A stretch of 64,000 nucleotides of DNA from Bacillota bacterium (GCA_023416275.1 JAEZIB010000199.1:1-64000); one strand, 5' to 3'; counted from the first letter of the stretch, positions 42,165 through 51,887 are shown. A program made the numbers and translations. Notes: generated from the sequence alone by a model not told the origin.

Positions 42165-43109
42165 ATGAATAAGATTAAAAAACTTATAAGTGTAATTTGT
42201 TGTGTGTCATTAATTTTGACGATGTGCTTTAATACATATGCATATACTGAGAGTGTTGCATCAACTGATAGTACAGACAGCTATCAATATACTGATAGTC
42301 AAAATAATATTGTAAAATTGGTAAGAGAGACAGATGATACAATTACTGTTTATGTTAATGGTAAGTTAGATCATTCAGCAAAAACAGATTTAAAAAATGA
42401 TACAATAGAATATATAAAATATGATAATAGTGATAAAGGTAACAAATATAAGAAGAATGTAGTAGAAGAAAATAAGAATATAAATGTTATAAAGAGTAAA
42501 GAAACGTTAAAAGCTAGTGCTTTAGTCAAGGAAATACCTTCAGAGATATTAGAAGATTCTAAAAGCCAAAATACTCAGAGTCTTCAAAATTCCATGGTAA
42601 GAGCAGCAGCATATGAACCTTTTCCATATTGGGAAGGTTGGTCATATGTAACTACATATACGCATTATGATATATATCCAAATAACCCTTGCGAAGGATA
42701 TAAAAAGAAAGGTGGCACAACACAGTACTCTGAGAAAAAAATTAGCTTTGTTAGGAGTATGGCTATTGGTGTTGGAGCTTCACTATTATTGGCATTATTT
42801 ACTGGGGGAATTACTTTACCAGTAGCAATTGCAGCAATAGTGGGTTGTGCAGGTGCTTTTGTTATTGATGGTAAGTTTACACAAGATCTTGATGTATATG
42901 CTCACTATGAGATTCAGTGGGAAAATTGGTTAGCTAGAATTAATAACCGCAATTTTTATACAAATCAAGGAACATATTATATTGTTATGTTAGAGCCTAA
43001 TACTCATAAGACATCTACTACACTAGCCAATGGGATGGGTAAGGCTGGATTTATATGGGATATGAATGAATTCTTAAGGAGTACAATTTTAACTGAAGAC
43101 TGGTTCTAA
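42165..43109 (+). CDS. secreted protein with hydrophobic Gly/Ala-rich segment
   Basis: The 314-aa product has a signal peptide (to about residue 27) and a polar Asn/Asp/Lys-rich propeptide-like region to about residue 145. A C-terminal half follows that contains a long hydrophobic Gly/Ala stretch (IGVGASLLLALFTGGITLPV, near residue 205). Such a stretch recalls pore-forming bacteriocins or membrane-inserting toxins, but I cannot name a family. It is followed by a strong terminator, so it forms its own unit. AATGGAGAAT lies before the ATG. Confidence 0.55.
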   Translation: MNKIKKLISVICCVSLILTMCFNTYAYTESVASTDSTDSYQYTDSQNNIVKLVRETDDTITVYVNGKLDHSAKTDLKNDTIEYIKYDNSDKGNKYKKNVVEENKNINVIKSKETLKASALVKEIPSEILEDSKSQNTQSLQNSMVRAAAYEPFPYWEGWSYVTTYTHYDIYPNNPCEGYKKKGGTTQYSEKKISFVRSMAIGVGASLLLALFTGGITLPVAIAAIVGCAGAFVIDGKFTQDLDVYAHYEIQWENWLARINNRNFYTNQGTYYIVMLEPNTHKTSTTLANGMGKAGFIWDMNEFLRSTILTEDWF

Positions 43110-43223
43110 AATCATATTAACAGGACTTATGCAGTTGCACCTAAATTGTAAGGCATTCATCCAAACCCTAAATCATAATATTTAGGCTAAAATTTTTATT
43201 AAAGAATATAAAAATGTAACCCC

Positions 43224-43264
43224 AAAAGGGAAAGAATCTCACCTACGATTCTTTCTCTTTTTTT
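43224..43264 (+). terminator. strong terminator after the secreted-protein gene
   Basis: A 15-bp stem (43224-43238 with 43247-43261, one G-T pair) surrounds TCACCTAC. T residues run through the end of the stem. Confidence 0.85.
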
Positions 43265-43280
43265 GTTAGGAGGGATATAT

Positions 43281-44744
43281 ATGCCAAAAGGACGCAGCAC
43301 AAGCAGAGGCAATTCAACAGGAATATCCGGAGCATCAGGAATTGGAATGGGTTTTGGCGGTGGCGGAGCCGAAGCAGCAGGACCAAATAATGAAATCAAC
43401 GAAATAGCAGCACAGCCAATTATGGTAACATCATATTCTTCAACAAGGGGTAGGGAGGAGTTGGGAGTCAGACTGATGCAAAATGGTCAGGCTGAAGTCA
43501 TATCCGGAAGTGGAAGTACATATCATGTTGATTCAATACAAAACTCTTGTACATGTATGGATCATAGAATAAGGCAACGAGAATGCAGACATTTGAGGGC
43601 AGTCAACGAAGCCTTGGGAAGAAATAATTCATCCGATGCCGCAGATAATGAAATACAGGGTGAATCAGATAGACATATAGATGTTAATGGTGAAATCAAT
43701 AATTTAGTATCCTTTGATGCTTTGGAACTGTCTGAGCCAGAGTACAATGCGCAGGATGATGACTTTTATTATACCGATCTTTCAGAGCAGGAATTTTCAG
43801 AAATACTGACTGAAGCGTCACAAGGAAATCTTACATATGAATATGAAAATGTTCTGAATTCTTCTCAGGCAACCTTTGGAATTGAAATTGAGCAGGTTGG
43901 AGGTGACAATGAAGCAATTGCCAGAGAATTAAGAGCGTTGGGGTTAAACGGTAGCGGAAGAGTACTTGGTTATAGTGAAAGTCATAACAGAATACCGCCT
44001 GAGGATCGTGAAAAATGGCGTGTAACACTTGATAGTACTGTTACGGGTGAAATTGTGTCACCCATTTTGAGGGATACTCCTGAAACATGGAGGCAATTAG
44101 AAAAAGTCTGTGAAGTAATAAAGAGAAATGGGGGAACAGTAAATATGCGCTGTGGAGGTCATATTCATGTAGGGGTTGATGTTCTCGATAATTCAAAGCA
44201 CCGATGGAGGAGATATAGAAAATTGATATCAAGTTTTGAGAACTTATTATATAGATTATCAACAAACAGTGATTTACCGACACATAGAGGTACAAGGTGG
44301 TCAGCTCCTGTAGCTAACATCTATAGACATATTAGCGACAGAATAATAAACATTGATGAAGCAGGCGGACAGGATGCGCTTAGAGGTATTGCAGCAAGAT
44401 TTAATTTTCATGGACATGCTTCAGGTGTAAGTACAAATAATGTGGCAACTGGAGCCAAACCAACTATAGAATTTAGAACATTTAATGGCTCATTAAACCC
44501 AGCTCAAATTCAAAATAATGTCAGAGTAGCTGTTGGTATAATGGAAGCTGCGAAAAATGCCCAGGTCAAAAGAGAAATTTCCAGAAAAAGAGGTAATCTG
44601 CTGAAGAACTTTATAAACATTGAAAGACCTTTAACAGATGAACATGCACAGATAAAGAATTTCCTTGATATAGTTTTTACTAGAAAGAAGGATAAAAAAT
44701 TGTGTCTTGGTGCATATAGCAGGTCTGAATGGCAGAATGTTTAA
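43281..44744 (+). CDS. SWIM zinc finger - amidoligase fusion
   Basis: From the ATG at 43281, behind AGGAGGG, the protein is 487 aa. Residues 85-106 form a SWIM zinc finger (Cys90, Cys92, Cys102, His104). The C-terminal 270 residues match the amidoligase_2 family (glutamine-synthetase-like fold): FGIEIEQVG, GEIVSPIL, and CGGHIHVGVDV with its metal-type His, then IEFRTFNG. Amidoligases of this group form amide or peptide bonds with ATP. The Gly/Ser-rich N-terminus is a flexible lead. A gamma-glutamylcyclotransferase-like gene lies 580 bp downstream, a pairing known for this family. The substrate is unknown. Confidence 0.82.
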   Translation: MPKGRSTSRGNSTGISGASGIGMGFGGGGAEAAGPNNEINEIAAQPIMVTSYSSTRGREELGVRLMQNGQAEVISGSGSTYHVDSIQNSCTCMDHRIRQRECRHLRAVNEALGRNNSSDAADNEIQGESDRHIDVNGEINNLVSFDALELSEPEYNAQDDDFYYTDLSEQEFSEILTEASQGNLTYEYENVLNSSQATFGIEIEQVGGDNEAIARELRALGLNGSGRVLGYSESHNRIPPEDREKWRVTLDSTVTGEIVSPILRDTPETWRQLEKVCEVIKRNGGTVNMRCGGHIHVGVDVLDNSKHRWRRYRKLISSFENLLYRLSTNSDLPTHRGTRWSAPVANIYRHISDRIINIDEAGGQDALRGIAARFNFHGHASGVSTNNVATGAKPTIEFRTFNGSLNPAQIQNNVRVAVGIMEAAKNAQVKREISRKRGNLLKNFINIERPLTDEHAQIKNFLDIVFTRKKDKKLCLGAYSRSEWQNV

Positions 44745-44826
44745 ATAATATTGACTGGTCTTCAGAAATGTATTAATATATTTGTATATACAAAAAAGTA
44801 TATAATATTTTATATGGAGTTTTCAA

Positions 44827-45273
44827 ATGAAAAAGGAAAAAGAAGAAAACACAAACATAATATTTAGGGTCAATAAAACCTTTAAAGAAGAATTCAGACT
44901 TTACTTTAGCACGGTGGATATGACAAAAAAGATTATTAGCCTTATGGAGAAAGCACTAAAAGATGAAAAATATAATGTCTACTATCCTTTCTTAGAGAGC
45001 CTTAAGGATAACAGATATACCACCAGTGCATTTGCAGCTGCAATAGACGATGTTTTCTACTATAAATCCAACGGTGATGACGATTCAAAGATGGTGCAAA
45101 GCATTAAGCAATTACTTTCAGATAAGTTTGAAATAAAAGAAGAAGTAACAGAATTGTTTTTTAAAAATATATACTTTAATACTTACAAAGGCGATTATAA
45201 GCTTATGTACAGTCACAAACAGGCTATTTTAGATACGATTAGTGAAATAATTAATACTACAAAAGATATATGA
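44827..45273 (+). CDS. protein of unknown function between amidoligase and GGCT genes
   Basis: This 148-aa, charged and helical protein begins EKEENTNIIFRVNKTFKEEF and contains SAFAAAIDDVFYYKSNGDDD. ATGGAGT lies shortly before the ATG. No family is recognised; its position suggests a link with the amidoligase module. Confidence 0.5.
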   Translation: MKKEKEENTNIIFRVNKTFKEEFRLYFSTVDMTKKIISLMEKALKDEKYNVYYPFLESLKDNRYTTSAFAAAIDDVFYYKSNGDDDSKMVQSIKQLLSDKFEIKEEVTELFFKNIYFNTYKGDYKLMYSHKQAILDTISEIINTTKDI

Positions 45274-45321
45274 ATTTAGTTAAAAACAGATTGCTTGAGA
45301 ATTTGAAGGGATGATTTAATA

Positions 45322-45684
45322 ATGAATGTTTTTGTATACGGAACACTAATGAAAGGATATTGGAATCATAGACTTTTAGAGAGAGAAAAATTTATTGGTG
45401 AAGGAAAGATTAATAACTATGGTTTGTATAATGTTACCTCATCGTATCCTGGTGTAATACAAAAGAATGGTGCAAGTGTACTCGGTGAAATTTATGACGT
45501 AAGCGAAAAGGCACTCAGAAAGCTTGATGAGCTAGAAGGAGAAGGCAGCTTGTATATCCGCAGGGCTGTAAGTGTAGAAACACCAGAAGGAATATTGGAA
45601 GCATATACATATTTATGGAACAAGACGGTTAATGAAAAGGATTATGTGGAGGTCAAAGACCTTCCATGGAGGCAGCACAAATAA
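45322..45684 (+). CDS. gamma-glutamylcyclotransferase (GGCT/AIG2)-like protein
   Basis: The 120-aa protein has the signature VFVYGTLMKGYWNH at residues 3-16, then GEIYDVSEKALRKLDELEGE, where the family's conserved acidic residue lies, and a final TYLW. Family members split gamma-glutamyl amides by cyclisation to 5-oxoproline. Next to an amidoligase it may remove or edit gamma-glutamyl-type links made by that enzyme. GAAGGGATG lies upstream of the ATG. Confidence 0.88.
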   Translation: MNVFVYGTLMKGYWNHRLLEREKFIGEGKINNYGLYNVTSSYPGVIQKNGASVLGEIYDVSEKALRKLDELEGEGSLYIRRAVSVETPEGILEAYTYLWNKTVNEKDYVEVKDLPWRQHK

Positions 45685-45706
45685 AAAGTAGTGAGGAGTT
45701 GTATTT

Positions 45707-46246
45707 ATGGATAATGTTTATAATATGATTTTTAGTCCAGAAGAAAGCACAAAAATGATAAAGCCAAAGCTACCTGTTATAATTGCATTGGACGGTTACA
45801 TATATGAGGCTGCCTCAATAGAAGCAGCAGTTCAATTGATTGTAAAATCTTCTATAAATGAGGATTATATGGATTGTGAAAGCGAGGAAACAAAGTGGAA
45901 TATGCGAGTATTAGCGGCCAGAAAATATGTAATGTTGGCGGCTATGAATGATAAGGATGCTATAGTTTTTGACACTTCCTACGGAAGAATAAAAGAAAAT
46001 TATGCTGCAGGTAATGATGATCCTGATTATGAAGATGATTTCGGCGGTGAACCTGTAAAGATTATGGTTGATAATGATGTTGAATTCATTAAATCGTTGG
46101 CTACTCTCGGAACTATAGGTGTTTGGACTCGTGATGGATATAATTACTTAGAATCAGATAGTTCTAAAACTGAAGATAAATGCAGTATAAATACAGAAGG
46201 TGGAAGATTCTTAAGTATTGTTGGTGATGAAGAAATTATATATTGA
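45707..46246 (+). CDS. protein of unknown function
   Basis: This 179-aa acidic protein is soluble, with IIALDGYIYEAASIEAAVQL near residue 26 and an acidic DDPDYEDDFGGE segment. It starts 22 bp after the GGCT gene behind GTGAGGAG and ends before a terminator. It is the last gene of the amidoligase module. No family is recognised. Confidence 0.5.
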   Translation: MDNVYNMIFSPEESTKMIKPKLPVIIALDGYIYEAASIEAAVQLIVKSSINEDYMDCESEETKWNMRVLAARKYVMLAAMNDKDAIVFDTSYGRIKENYAAGNDDPDYEDDFGGEPVKIMVDNDVEFIKSLATLGTIGVWTRDGYNYLESDSSKTEDKCSINTEGGRFLSIVGDEEIIY

Positions 46247-46267
46247 TTATAATAAAGCCTTAATGAT

Positions 46268-46297
46268 GTGTCTCGATATAAATCGGGGCACTTTTTT
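46268..46297 (+). terminator. terminator of the amidoligase module
   Basis: GTGTCTCGAT pairs with ATCGGGGCAC (two G-T pairs) around ATAA, and TTTTTT follows. Confidence 0.8.
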
Positions 46298-46338
46298 ATT
46301 GAGTAATATCAAAATCTAAAAGGAAGGATGGAATTATT

Positions 46339-46863
46339 ATGTTAAGGATAAGAAGAGCGAGCTGCTTTTTAAGAGAGGCAATCCTCAAGCCTGTTATTAC
46401 TATTTGTGTCATACTGTCAATTCTTATGAGCACGGCTTTACCTGCGTATGCGGGTAGCAGTATGTGGGATGAAATAGAGAAGTATACAGGCGATACAAAT
46501 CTTCAGGCTGAAGCTGCAAAAAGTGTATCACCAATAATTAGATTTGCGTTTTTTATATTTGCAATACTAGCAACATTGGGGGCAGTAATAGTAGCATTTG
46601 GTATTTTGAAGAAAGCAATAAAAGTTAAATTTGGTAAGGATGGATTTGATAAAAGATGGATTGTAGAAACAGTAGCGGTGTTAGTAATTTTTATAGTTAT
46701 TGGTGGCGGAGCTTGGATACAATTTTTCAAAGCAGGTCAAGAACTTGTAGTTGACCCAGCGACAAAAATAATTACAAAAGATTATTCAGAAACTAAACAA
46801 AGTTCAGACAGCAATTCTTTAAAAAGTCAGGCCAGTGGCACAAGCAGCACGACAGGTAAATAA
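46339..46863 (+). CDS. VirB2/TrbC-like small membrane protein
   Basis: The 174-aa product has a signal-like first span (ending PAYA, about residue 38), a short loop, and two more spans (FAFFIFAILATLGAVIVAFG and VAVLVIFIVIGGGAWIQFF). A polar Ser-rich tail ends the protein. That topology matches pilin-like components of type IV secretion and conjugation systems. It opens the long Tad-type operon and may be an inner-membrane or pilus subunit. The sequence is too divergent for a firm family call. Confidence 0.5.
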   Translation: MLRIRRASCFLREAILKPVITICVILSILMSTALPAYAGSSMWDEIEKYTGDTNLQAEAAKSVSPIIRFAFFIFAILATLGAVIVAFGILKKAIKVKFGKDGFDKRWIVETVAVLVIFIVIGGGAWIQFFKAGQELVVDPATKIITKDYSETKQSSDSNSLKSQASGTSSTTGK

Positions 46864-46942
46864 GTACTTTTGATTTATAGGGTAGGGAAGTGAGAAAAAT
46901 TCAAGCTTCCTTATCCTAATATTTATAAAAGAGGTGTTTTTT

Positions 46943-47971
46943 ATGATGGGTTTAACTCATGTTAGGGTAGGAGTTCTTTACTATGTTATTCTTTCTGTTG
47001 CAGTAATACCTATATTAGCTGTATTTCCGCTGTTATACGGCATTCATGGAAACAGTATTAGTATTGCCGGAATTATGGTGGCTGCTTTTGCTGCGTTGTT
47101 ACCTGACTTGGACAGCCAGCATAGTATTATAAATCAGATAAATCCCGTTACAGGATTGGCAAATAAAATTATTGAAATGATTACTCGGGGATTGGAATTG
47201 ATAGTTAGGCTTGTTTTTAGTATAGGAATTGCAGCCCTTATAATTAAATACGCACCACAGGTAATTGCTCAAATAGAACATATCCAATTTTTAAAGCAAT
47301 ATGCTGATATTATTACATATGGAACAGCACTTTTACTAATCATATCAGGTGTAATTGGAGGAAGTGCTATTATATCTATTCCCTTGCTTGGAGAAGGCTA
47401 CAAAAACATTATTTCTCTGATAAGAAAAGGAGACAGTTTCTTTAAAAGGATTGCTATGTTTTTGGTATATGCTGGAACTGGTATGTTTATCATTATTTAC
47501 AACTATAAACAGGTAAATGATAGCGTTCTGTATTTAGTTGGTTTTTTAGTAATAGCAGCTGTAATTTTTCCACATCGAACTTTTTTACATTCAATTGAGG
47601 GTTTATGCCTTTTTTCATTTTGTGCTTTTCATCTTTCTCAAAAAATAGGGTATTCATATTTAGGAAGAGCATTTTTCCTAGGATATTCAAGTCACTTATA
47701 TCTATCGGATATGTTTACTAAAGAAGGAGTTCCATTATCAATATTACCTAGAATCATAAAGAAAATTGGCATATATGACAGATTATCGAAAAACAAGTTA
47801 TTTAATTTGGTATACAATGTGCTGAATATTAGACTAAGGATACCAATTAGCAGTACTGGTACAAAAGCCGGTAACAAAATTGAAGCATGCTATGTACTAA
47901 TTTTAATAATATTAGCATCCGTAATTGCATTTGAGTATGGAATAGCTCTAAGCAATATTAGGGTTATATGA
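46943..47971 (+). CDS. YdjM-like membrane-bound metal-dependent hydrolase
   Basis: From the ATG at 46943, six bases after GAGGTG, the protein is 342 aa. It has multiple membrane spans and the family motifs LTHVRVG near the start, AALLPDLDSQHSIINQ near residue 50, and FPHRTFLHSIEG near 208, whose His and Asp residues could bind metal. YdjM/YbcI-type proteins occur in many bacteria without a firm role. Its place between the VirB2-like and the Tad genes suggests processing of a lipid or surface product of this locus; that is inference. Confidence 0.75.
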   Translation: MMGLTHVRVGVLYYVILSVAVIPILAVFPLLYGIHGNSISIAGIMVAAFAALLPDLDSQHSIINQINPVTGLANKIIEMITRGLELIVRLVFSIGIAALIIKYAPQVIAQIEHIQFLKQYADIITYGTALLLIISGVIGGSAIISIPLLGEGYKNIISLIRKGDSFFKRIAMFLVYAGTGMFIIIYNYKQVNDSVLYLVGFLVIAAVIFPHRTFLHSIEGLCLFSFCAFHLSQKIGYSYLGRAFFLGYSSHLYLSDMFTKEGVPLSILPRIIKKIGIYDRLSKNKLFNLVYNVLNIRLRIPISSTGTKAGNKIEACYVLILIILASVIAFEYGIALSNIRVI

Positions 47972-47984
47972 GAGGAGCAAATAG

Positions 47985-50093
47985 ATGTTTTTTTACATAA
48001 TAATAAGACAATCCTTTATTGATTTTACATTTATTGAGCAGATAAAAGAAGATGGACACAGTGTTAATACCTTTTTTGAATTTGATAAAGCAATACAATG
48101 TATGTCTGAAGAAAAAAACAATATTGATTTAGTAATTGCTTCAGAAACAGCAATTGATGATGATAATTCAAACAAATATGAACTATTAAAAGGCTATTTA
48201 AAAGACATTAGAGCTTTAACAAAAGCTAAAATACTATTGCAATTGAGCAATGAGCCAACCTGTGACTTCGATGAGTACTGCACAAGAATAGGGGTGAACA
48301 TACAAAAAGGGGACACAATTGACTTAAATATTGGTGAGACTTCGGAAGTTGAAACAGCTGTAAAGGATGAAGCAGATGCGGACAAGGAAATAGCTCCTGA
48401 AAAAGAAGCAATATCAGAAAGTGAATCAGCCCCAGATAATGAAGCAGATCCAGAAAATAAGGGCGAACTAATACCATATAATGAAGACATTTCAGATGTG
48501 GAAGCTCCAATAGATAAAGAAACTCTAACTGAGAATAAAAGTATATTATTAGCTGTTTCGGATGAATATGAAAAAATCATTTCTTCAATATCAAACATAA
48601 ATATATTTGGAAATTCAAAAACTAAGTCCGAGCTTATAGACATGGCTAAGGATTTAGAGCCTGAAATTATCATTATGACATCTGAATTACCAGGTGATGA
48701 GGACAAAGGAATTACATATGTTATAGAGCAAATTAGCTTAGATATCCGTATTATAATGATTTTAACAAAAAGATTAAATGATTTGATTATAGGAAAACTT
48801 GAGCGGCTAGGAGGTGTAGAGTTTGTTAATAGAAATGATAGAGATAATCTAATAGAGGAATTGAAGGAATTAATCTTTAAAGATGGCATTGAACATTCTA
48901 ATTATGCTACTGAGAAAAAGAAAAATAGGAAAAATGAAGTCAAAGAAATAGATTTAAAAAATAATGAAAATGATGTATCTAATATTTTAGAAATAGTAAA
49001 AATAGGTGCAGGAAATACGGTTAATTCACTACTTGGATTTGGTAAAAGTGTATCTAGCAACATTGCAAAAGGGATTGAAACTATAAATATTGTAAACAAA
49101 TTTTCAAAAGTAAAAAAGTTTAAAGAACAGATAACTTCCAAAGAATCTCCGCATGAATCTCCACAAGATGCTCATCGAGAACCTCCCGAAGAACTTTATC
49201 AAGAATATTCTGTAGAACATAATCAAGAGCTTCCAGCAGAACCTCATGTAGAACATTATTTAGAAGAGTGCACTGCAAGTCCACAATTCAGATTAGTTGC
49301 AGTAATTTCAAACGGACATACAGGTAAAACTACAATAGCTGCAAATCTAGCATACTTAGCATCTGATAAAAAAATCAACACAGCACTTGTAGACTTGAAT
49401 TTGAAACAATTTGATATGTATTATTGCTTTAATATCAGGGAAAAGCAAATACTGCAAAATCTTAATCATCCAGGTTATAACAAATACAATATGATTTACA
49501 ATGCTTTAGATGAACCGGATATTGATTGCTTACCAGATATCGCGTATCAGGAGAATAAACATCTTTCTGTTTTCTCAGGTGATGATGAGGAAGAAAATCC
49601 TATTCCTGATGCCGACAAAGTTTTAAAGCTTCTAGACAGGCTCCGAAGCTTATATGGTATAACAATAATTGATACGGGTAGGTATGATTCATTAGTCCAT
49701 AATATAGTATCTATAGCGGATACAGTCTTATTTGTACATGATCTCAATCCAGCGTCCACTCGTAAAAATGAAAAATTGCTAATGCAGCTGTCAAGAACAT
49801 CCAATCTTAAAAAATTCTATTTAATAATAAATGGAGTAGATGAAATTGATGAGATGTCAGCATCTGATTTAATTAAATACTATAAATCTGAAAATGGTAT
49901 TACATTCAAAGACGTCTTTACTATTCCAATGAATTCAAAGGCATGTATAAATAGCAGTTGGGCGAGAAGTCCAATATATAAATCAAAATATGATGTATCA
50001 CATGAATTGAGCAATAGTTTTGATAATATTTTTACTTCGTTGTTTGGTAACATTTCACAAAGCAAACAAATATTCAGCAAAAATAGGAGGTAG
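47985..50093 (+). CDS. CpaE-like ParA-family ATPase with long N-terminal region
   Basis: The 702-aa protein has receiver-like segments in the N-terminal half (about 1-110 and 185-300) separated by an acidic repeat-rich linker. A second linker rich in Pro, Glu and His (about 385-430) leads to a MinD/ParA-type ATPase (about 435-690). The P-loop reads ISNGHTGKTTIAANLA, so the signature Lys of the deviant Walker A is replaced by Asn. IIDTGRYDSLVHN stands at the Walker B place. CpaE/TadZ proteins position Tad pilus machines at a site in the cell. GAGAGGAGC precedes the ATG. Confidence 0.78.
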   Translation: MFFYIIIRQSFIDFTFIEQIKEDGHSVNTFFEFDKAIQCMSEEKNNIDLVIASETAIDDDNSNKYELLKGYLKDIRALTKAKILLQLSNEPTCDFDEYCTRIGVNIQKGDTIDLNIGETSEVETAVKDEADADKEIAPEKEAISESESAPDNEADPENKGELIPYNEDISDVEAPIDKETLTENKSILLAVSDEYEKIISSISNINIFGNSKTKSELIDMAKDLEPEIIIMTSELPGDEDKGITYVIEQISLDIRIIMILTKRLNDLIIGKLERLGGVEFVNRNDRDNLIEELKELIFKDGIEHSNYATEKKKNRKNEVKEIDLKNNENDVSNILEIVKIGAGNTVNSLLGFGKSVSSNIAKGIETINIVNKFSKVKKFKEQITSKESPHESPQDAHREPPEELYQEYSVEHNQELPAEPHVEHYLEECTASPQFRLVAVISNGHTGKTTIAANLAYLASDKKINTALVDLNLKQFDMYYCFNIREKQILQNLNHPGYNKYNMIYNALDEPDIDCLPDIAYQENKHLSVFSGDDEEENPIPDADKVLKLLDRLRSLYGITIIDTGRYDSLVHNIVSIADTVLFVHDLNPASTRKNEKLLMQLSRTSNLKKFYLIINGVDEIDEMSASDLIKYYKSENGITFKDVFTIPMNSKACINSSWARSPIYKSKYDVSHELSNSFDNIFTSLFGNISQSKQIFSKNRR

Positions 50094-50098
50094 ATACA

Positions 50099-51022
50099 AT
50101 GGGATTTTTAAGAAATAAATTTTTTATTTTAGTTATTTGTAGTATGGCTGCATTTTGTCTAGTATTTATAGGAATTCCTAAATATACTGCGAAAACAAAA
50201 GAGACTATACAGATAGTTAGAGTAGCTGACAATATTCCTCAAAACACATTGATTCAAGATAATATGCTTACTACAGTTGAAATCGGTAAATACAATGTTC
50301 CTAGTGATATTATTAAAGATAAAAAGTTAATAATAGGCAAATATTCTGCGGTGGATTTATTAAGAACGGACAATCTTGTACCTTCAAAGTTCAAGGATAG
50401 TAAATCTATGCAGGATCAATTTTTATATGACATTAATGATAAGGTGGCAATATCTATAAGTGTCAAATCATTGGCAGCAGGTTTGTCAGGTAAATTGTTA
50501 CCTGGTGATGTAGTATCAGTTTTAGTCTATAGGAAAACTGAGCAGGCATATAATGACCAACAAGGCTATACTCCTTCTGCTGGAAGAGTTCAAGACTACC
50601 CTAATTTAGAATATTTAGAAGTAGGAGCAGTTACCAACAATAACGCACAAGATACTGATCAGGTAAAATCTAAAAACAAGTCTGGTAGTTCAAGCAGCAG
50701 CTCAGATACCATAATACCCACTACAATAACTCTTCTTGCAACTAAGGAGCAGGCACAGGAATTAGTAGATGCAGAGAACTCAGGTAATATACATATTGTA
50801 TTTAGAGGCCGTGATCAGGAAGCAAAAAAATTAATTGGAATTAAGAATAACAAAAGATCACAGATTGATAAAAAAGCAACAAATCAGAGTAAGGATGGAA
50901 CTAGTACAGACGAAATTAATGCAGAATCTAAGTTAGATAAAATGCAGGTTAAACCATCTAAATACACTAATGCAGATAGTTTAAATAAAAGTGAGGGTAC
51001 AGGTACCTTTAATCTAAGATAA
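50099..51022 (+). CDS. CpaB/RcpC-like SAF-domain protein
   Basis: This 307-aa protein has one N-terminal membrane span, then a SAF-type region (IVRVADNIPQNTLIQDNML near residue 39). A central part follows (VAISISVKSLAAGLSGKLLP, near 117), with GDVVSVLVYR as in CpaB/RcpC, and a low-complexity Ser-rich and charged tail. In Gram-negative bacteria CpaB links the secretin to the inner machine; in this Gram-positive setting it may connect the pilus base to the wall. It starts six bases after the CpaE-like gene. Confidence 0.82.
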   Translation: MGFLRNKFFILVICSMAAFCLVFIGIPKYTAKTKETIQIVRVADNIPQNTLIQDNMLTTVEIGKYNVPSDIIKDKKLIIGKYSAVDLLRTDNLVPSKFKDSKSMQDQFLYDINDKVAISISVKSLAAGLSGKLLPGDVVSVLVYRKTEQAYNDQQGYTPSAGRVQDYPNLEYLEVGAVTNNNAQDTDQVKSKNKSGSSSSSSDTIIPTTITLLATKEQAQELVDAENSGNIHIVFRGRDQEAKKLIGIKNNKRSQIDKKATNQSKDGTSTDEINAESKLDKMQVKPSKYTNADSLNKSEGTGTFNLR

Positions 51023-51077
51023 GGAGAAGCGAGATAATACGAGTATTTGTAAGATTATATAAGGAGGATTTATATAT

Positions 51078-51887
51078 ATGAGTGTAATAGCAGTTTGGGG
51101 TAAAAACGGTTCTGGTAGAAGTACTATAGCAGCAAACCTTGCTGTTTTTTTAGCAAAACAAGGAGATCTCGTTGGACTGGTTGGTGCAAGTAAAACCTAT
51201 GGATCAATACAGCATTATTTAGGGATAGATATACCTGAAGAGAAATCTTTAAAGAACGCTCTTGAGTCAATAAATGAAGATGACATTGTAAAGAGTTTTG
51301 TCCAACACTCTAAGGTAAAGGATCTATTCATTTTAAGCCTAAGTAATTCGGATAATTGTTTAAAACTTAGGAGTATAAAAGAAGACGTGGGAAAGAGACT
51401 ATTTCTTAATACAAAAGATAAGTTTGACCATTTTATAATTGATTGTACTGAGAACTTTACTGATACTATCACAATGATAGGCTGCCAATTTGCAGATTGT
51501 ATACTGGAAATTATTAAGCCGACAATTCAATCTGCTGCTTTTAGAAAGTCACAAGAAGAATTAGTAGAGAGTTTAAAATTGAAAGAGAAATTAATTTCAA
51601 TAGCAAACTGTAATAAGGATTTAATCACAATTAATGACTTTGAACATAGTTCAAAATTGAAATTTGCGCAGGTATTACCTTATTCAAAAAACGTAGAGAA
51701 CTCAGAAAATACAGGAGAGCCTATAAGCTTGTTAGGAGCAGCAAACAGAACTGATAAAGAATATTTGAAGGGCATTTCACAAATAGCTGATTTGATTAAT
51801 AAAAATAGCAAACAGACTCTAGAAGCTAACAAAAGCAGTAGCAAGTTTAAGTTTATCTATAAAAAACGAGGAGGCAGCTATGATTAA
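51078..51887 (+). CDS. second CpaE/MinD-like ATPase with altered P-loop
   Basis: The 269-aa protein keeps only the ATPase domain. Its P-loop reads WGKNGSGRSTIAANLA: the signature Lys is present, but the invariant GK[ST] Lys is Arg. IIDCTENFTDTI stands where Walker B is expected. It may therefore bind nucleotide weakly or act as a partner of the larger CpaE-like protein. AAGGAGG precedes the ATG, and the gene overlaps the CpaF gene by eight bases. Confidence 0.75.
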   Translation: MSVIAVWGKNGSGRSTIAANLAVFLAKQGDLVGLVGASKTYGSIQHYLGIDIPEEKSLKNALESINEDDIVKSFVQHSKVKDLFILSLSNSDNCLKLRSIKEDVGKRLFLNTKDKFDHFIIDCTENFTDTITMIGCQFADCILEIIKPTIQSAAFRKSQEELVESLKLKEKLISIANCNKDLITINDFEHSSKLKFAQVLPYSKNVENSENTGEPISLLGAANRTDKEYLKGISQIADLINKNSKQTLEANKSSSKFKFIYKKRGGSYD

